Origin: a virus
Virus record (IMG/VR): IMGVR_UViG_3300044960_000724
Coordinates: 1 to 29,358 of that record
DNA length: 29,358 nt
Reading direction: 5' to 3' (one strand)
Position 1 is the first letter of the stretch; the number at the start of each line of letters is the position of its first letter. The position numbers and the translations under genes are program-made. This document shows, in pieces, positions 28,510-29,358 of this stretch. The notes below the pieces were generated by a model, which had not been told where the DNA came from, did no database searches, and was given only the letters and a program-made list of their open reading frames with translations.

Positions 28510-28664
28510 GGGAGCTGGAGCGTGAGCCCCCGCCCCTCGGACAGCTCTCCGCCCTCATCCGGCACTGGCTGCACCGGGAGCCACCGGAGAACCCGGAGGA
28601 CTTCTTTGAGCTAGCCCGCCAGGCCCTCTGGCTGGAGAGGCGGTACCGCTCCCCCCGCTCCTGA
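28261..28664 (+). CDS. Tail assembly chaperone, long form by -1 frameshift (gpE+-like)
   Basis: At GGGTTTG (28491-28497, read G-GGT-TTG in the zero frame), a -1 slip would join the E frame to an open frame continuing from base 28497 to 28664. The extra 55 residues (CLRELEREPPPLGQLSALIR, then PPENPEDFFELARQALWLER) have normal phage codon use and a helical, charged look. Total length would be 134 residues. Many caudoviruses make a long chaperone form this way to contact the tape measure. The slip site is seen. Its use is inferred. Confidence 0.78.
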
Positions 28665-28682
28665 GGCGGGGGGAGATTTTTT
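28649..28682 (+). terminator. Intrinsic terminator ending the rightward operon
   Basis: A 10-bp perfect stem (CTCCCCCCGC / GCGGGGGGAG) with a 7-nt loop is followed by A and six T. The stem overlaps the end of the long chaperone form. Position and strength fit the end of the rightward head/tail operon. Confidence 0.92.
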
Positions 28683-29046
28683 GAGCGTTGGAGCAAACAT
28701 TCTGCTATAAACCGGTTAGCTTCGGATTAAAAGCAGATGAAAGAGGATTAGAAACGGAGCCCCGCGCGGGCGATGCTGCGAAACGACGACCGTTATACAA
28801 AAAATGGTGAATATTGCCTTTGCCAAGGCAAAATACGATACCCGTATGGGGTATAAGGGGGGTGCTTTCGCAGTGCGAAATGCCCCCCTCTATATTTGGA
28901 AAAATCGTGTTGAAAGTTTCGCAGTTTCAAAAATGCCTTACTCAACGTATGCTTCACTCTCATCAAAGTGTATGCACTTTTGTGTGAAGTAAGGAACAAA
29001 ACCCGTCCTGAAGAGCTTTTCTTGCCTCCCAAGGAATTTGATGAAA
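28683..29046. other. Low-GC intergenic tract with hairpins and short repeats
   Basis: About 360 bp with far lower GC than the genes. I see no convincing gene: two frames (28804-28992 and, further right, 29060-29296) are open, but their codon use and low complexity do not support coding. Hairpins: TTGCCTT-TGCC-AAGGCAA (28814-28831), a long one with GGGGGG...CCCCCC ends (28857-28888), and a two-part hairpin (28952-28989). TTTCGCAGT occurs at 28866, 28917 and again at 29119. It may hold a structured RNA or be an accessory region once bearing a cargo gene. Confidence 0.55.
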
Positions 29047-29320
29047 ACTGACGGATAATTTGATTGAACCGAGTCAACAAAACGCACGTTTGGCCGATAA
29101 GGAAGGACGGTGCCAAAATTTCGCAGTTAAAAAAGCGCCTTTCCATCGGCGTTCCCGCCACTTACTGACGTACAATTTGACGGACGCTTTATACCGCCTT
29201 CCTCCAAATTCCGCCGCCTGCCATGCGCCTTCCGCCGCGTTTAGGAGCGGGTTCCTTCGCCTTCCTTCGCGTTCCGCCGCGGCACCCTTTTACTGACCAC
29301 GTAATTTGACGCATTACACA
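29047..29320 (-). repeat. Right phage end with three transposase-binding-type repeats
   Basis: On the minus strand: ATCAAATTATCCGTCAGT (29064-29047), GTCAAATTGTACGTCAGT (29181-29164) and GTCAAATTACGTGGTCAGT (29310-29292; spacer 9 instead of 8). They match the left-end motif in opposite orientation. The terminus is placed at about 29320, where the reverse complement begins TGTGTAATGC, compared with TGTCACG at the left. Confidence 0.72.
29195..29282 (+). repeat. Pyrimidine-rich short repeats near the right terminus
   Basis: Copies of GCCTTCC and TTCCGCCGC alternate (for example CCGCCTTCCTCC, TTCCGCCGCC, GCGCCTTCCGCCGCG, CGCCTTCCTTCGCG, TTCCGCCGCGG). They lie between the second and the outermost transposase site. 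No coding sense is apparent. Confidence 0.6.
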
Positions 29321-29358
29321 GAACGAGGGCAGCGCGATGCCCAGCAGGGCCCCGGTGG
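29321..29358. other. Right flank, probably host DNA
   Basis: GC-rich sequence after the putative right terminus. On the minus strand it reads TGALLGIALPSF in one frame, like a hydrophobic helix, but it is too short to assign. No 5-bp duplication matching the left flank is visible. Confidence 0.35.

Noticed and set aside
28866-29127. CRISPR array based on the TTTCGCAGT copies
   Set aside because: Only nine bases are shared, spacing is irregular (51 and 202 bp), and no cas genes are present.
28804-29296. Two short plus-strand ORFs at the right end
   Set aside because: No family, poor codon bias, and they run through hairpins and transposase sites. Their similar FAV-type segments come from the repeated TTTCGCAGT DNA.
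1-29358. tRNA or rRNA genes
   Set aside because: I saw no cloverleaf-like segment with the conserved GTTCRANNC arm in the gene-free stretches.

Overview
The window holds one essentially complete Mu-like transposable myovirus genome, about 29.26 kb between approximately base 57 and base 29320, with short unrelated-looking flanks at either end. Very high GC in the coding DNA, GGAGG ribosome sites, proteins rich in Arg/Leu/Glu/Ala/Pro, and tightly overlapping genes suggest a Thermus or closely related Deinococcota host. That is inferred from composition, as no host marker gene is present. Phage-type repeats (consensus GTCAnWTTnnnnGTCAGT) lie in inverted orientation at the two ends, as expected of transposase-binding sites.

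The genome is arranged from the middle outward. A regulatory switch sits at 21.0-22.05 kb: a leftward Cro/Ner-like gene and a rightward LexA-type repressor, with a near-perfect operator pair between them. Leftward from the switch (minus strand) come MuA-like transposase, MuB-like ATPase and about ten small early genes (21.0-15.06 kb). Then follow the packaging operon (Mu gp26/gp27-like genes, large terminase, portal, MuF; 15.04-9.47 kb) and the tail operon (M23 peptidase, tape measure, hub, spike, wedge proteins, tail fibre; 9.2-0.27 kb). Rightward from the switch (plus strand) come a small membrane-associated protein, protease/scaffold, decoration protein, major capsid, head-completion and tail-terminator proteins, sheath, tube and the frameshifted tail chaperone (22.1-28.66 kb), ending at a strong intrinsic terminator.

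The rightward block (protease through chaperone) is the set that in Mu lies between MuF and the tape measure. Here it is missing from that place and sits inverted on the other side of the switch. Each of the three structural operons begins with the same cassette: a sigma-A-like -35/-10 pair with exactly 17 bp spacing, then a nearly identical leader with a GC-rich 9-10 bp hairpin, GNRA-looped in two of the three. This looks like a shared late-expression control system built into a split genome, and it is the most interesting observation here.

Other notable items are a tnpB-less IS200/IS605-type element with an omega-RNA-like 3' end inside the tail operon, a GGGTTTG -1 frameshift site in the tail chaperone, an internal scaffold start in the protease gene, and a MuF protein with a C-terminal extension followed by a small acidic ORF. 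There is also a predicted four-helix membrane protein carrying a winged helix, and a low-GC, repeat-rich right end without convincing genes. No Mor/C-type late activator, modification gene or classic lysozyme was recognised.
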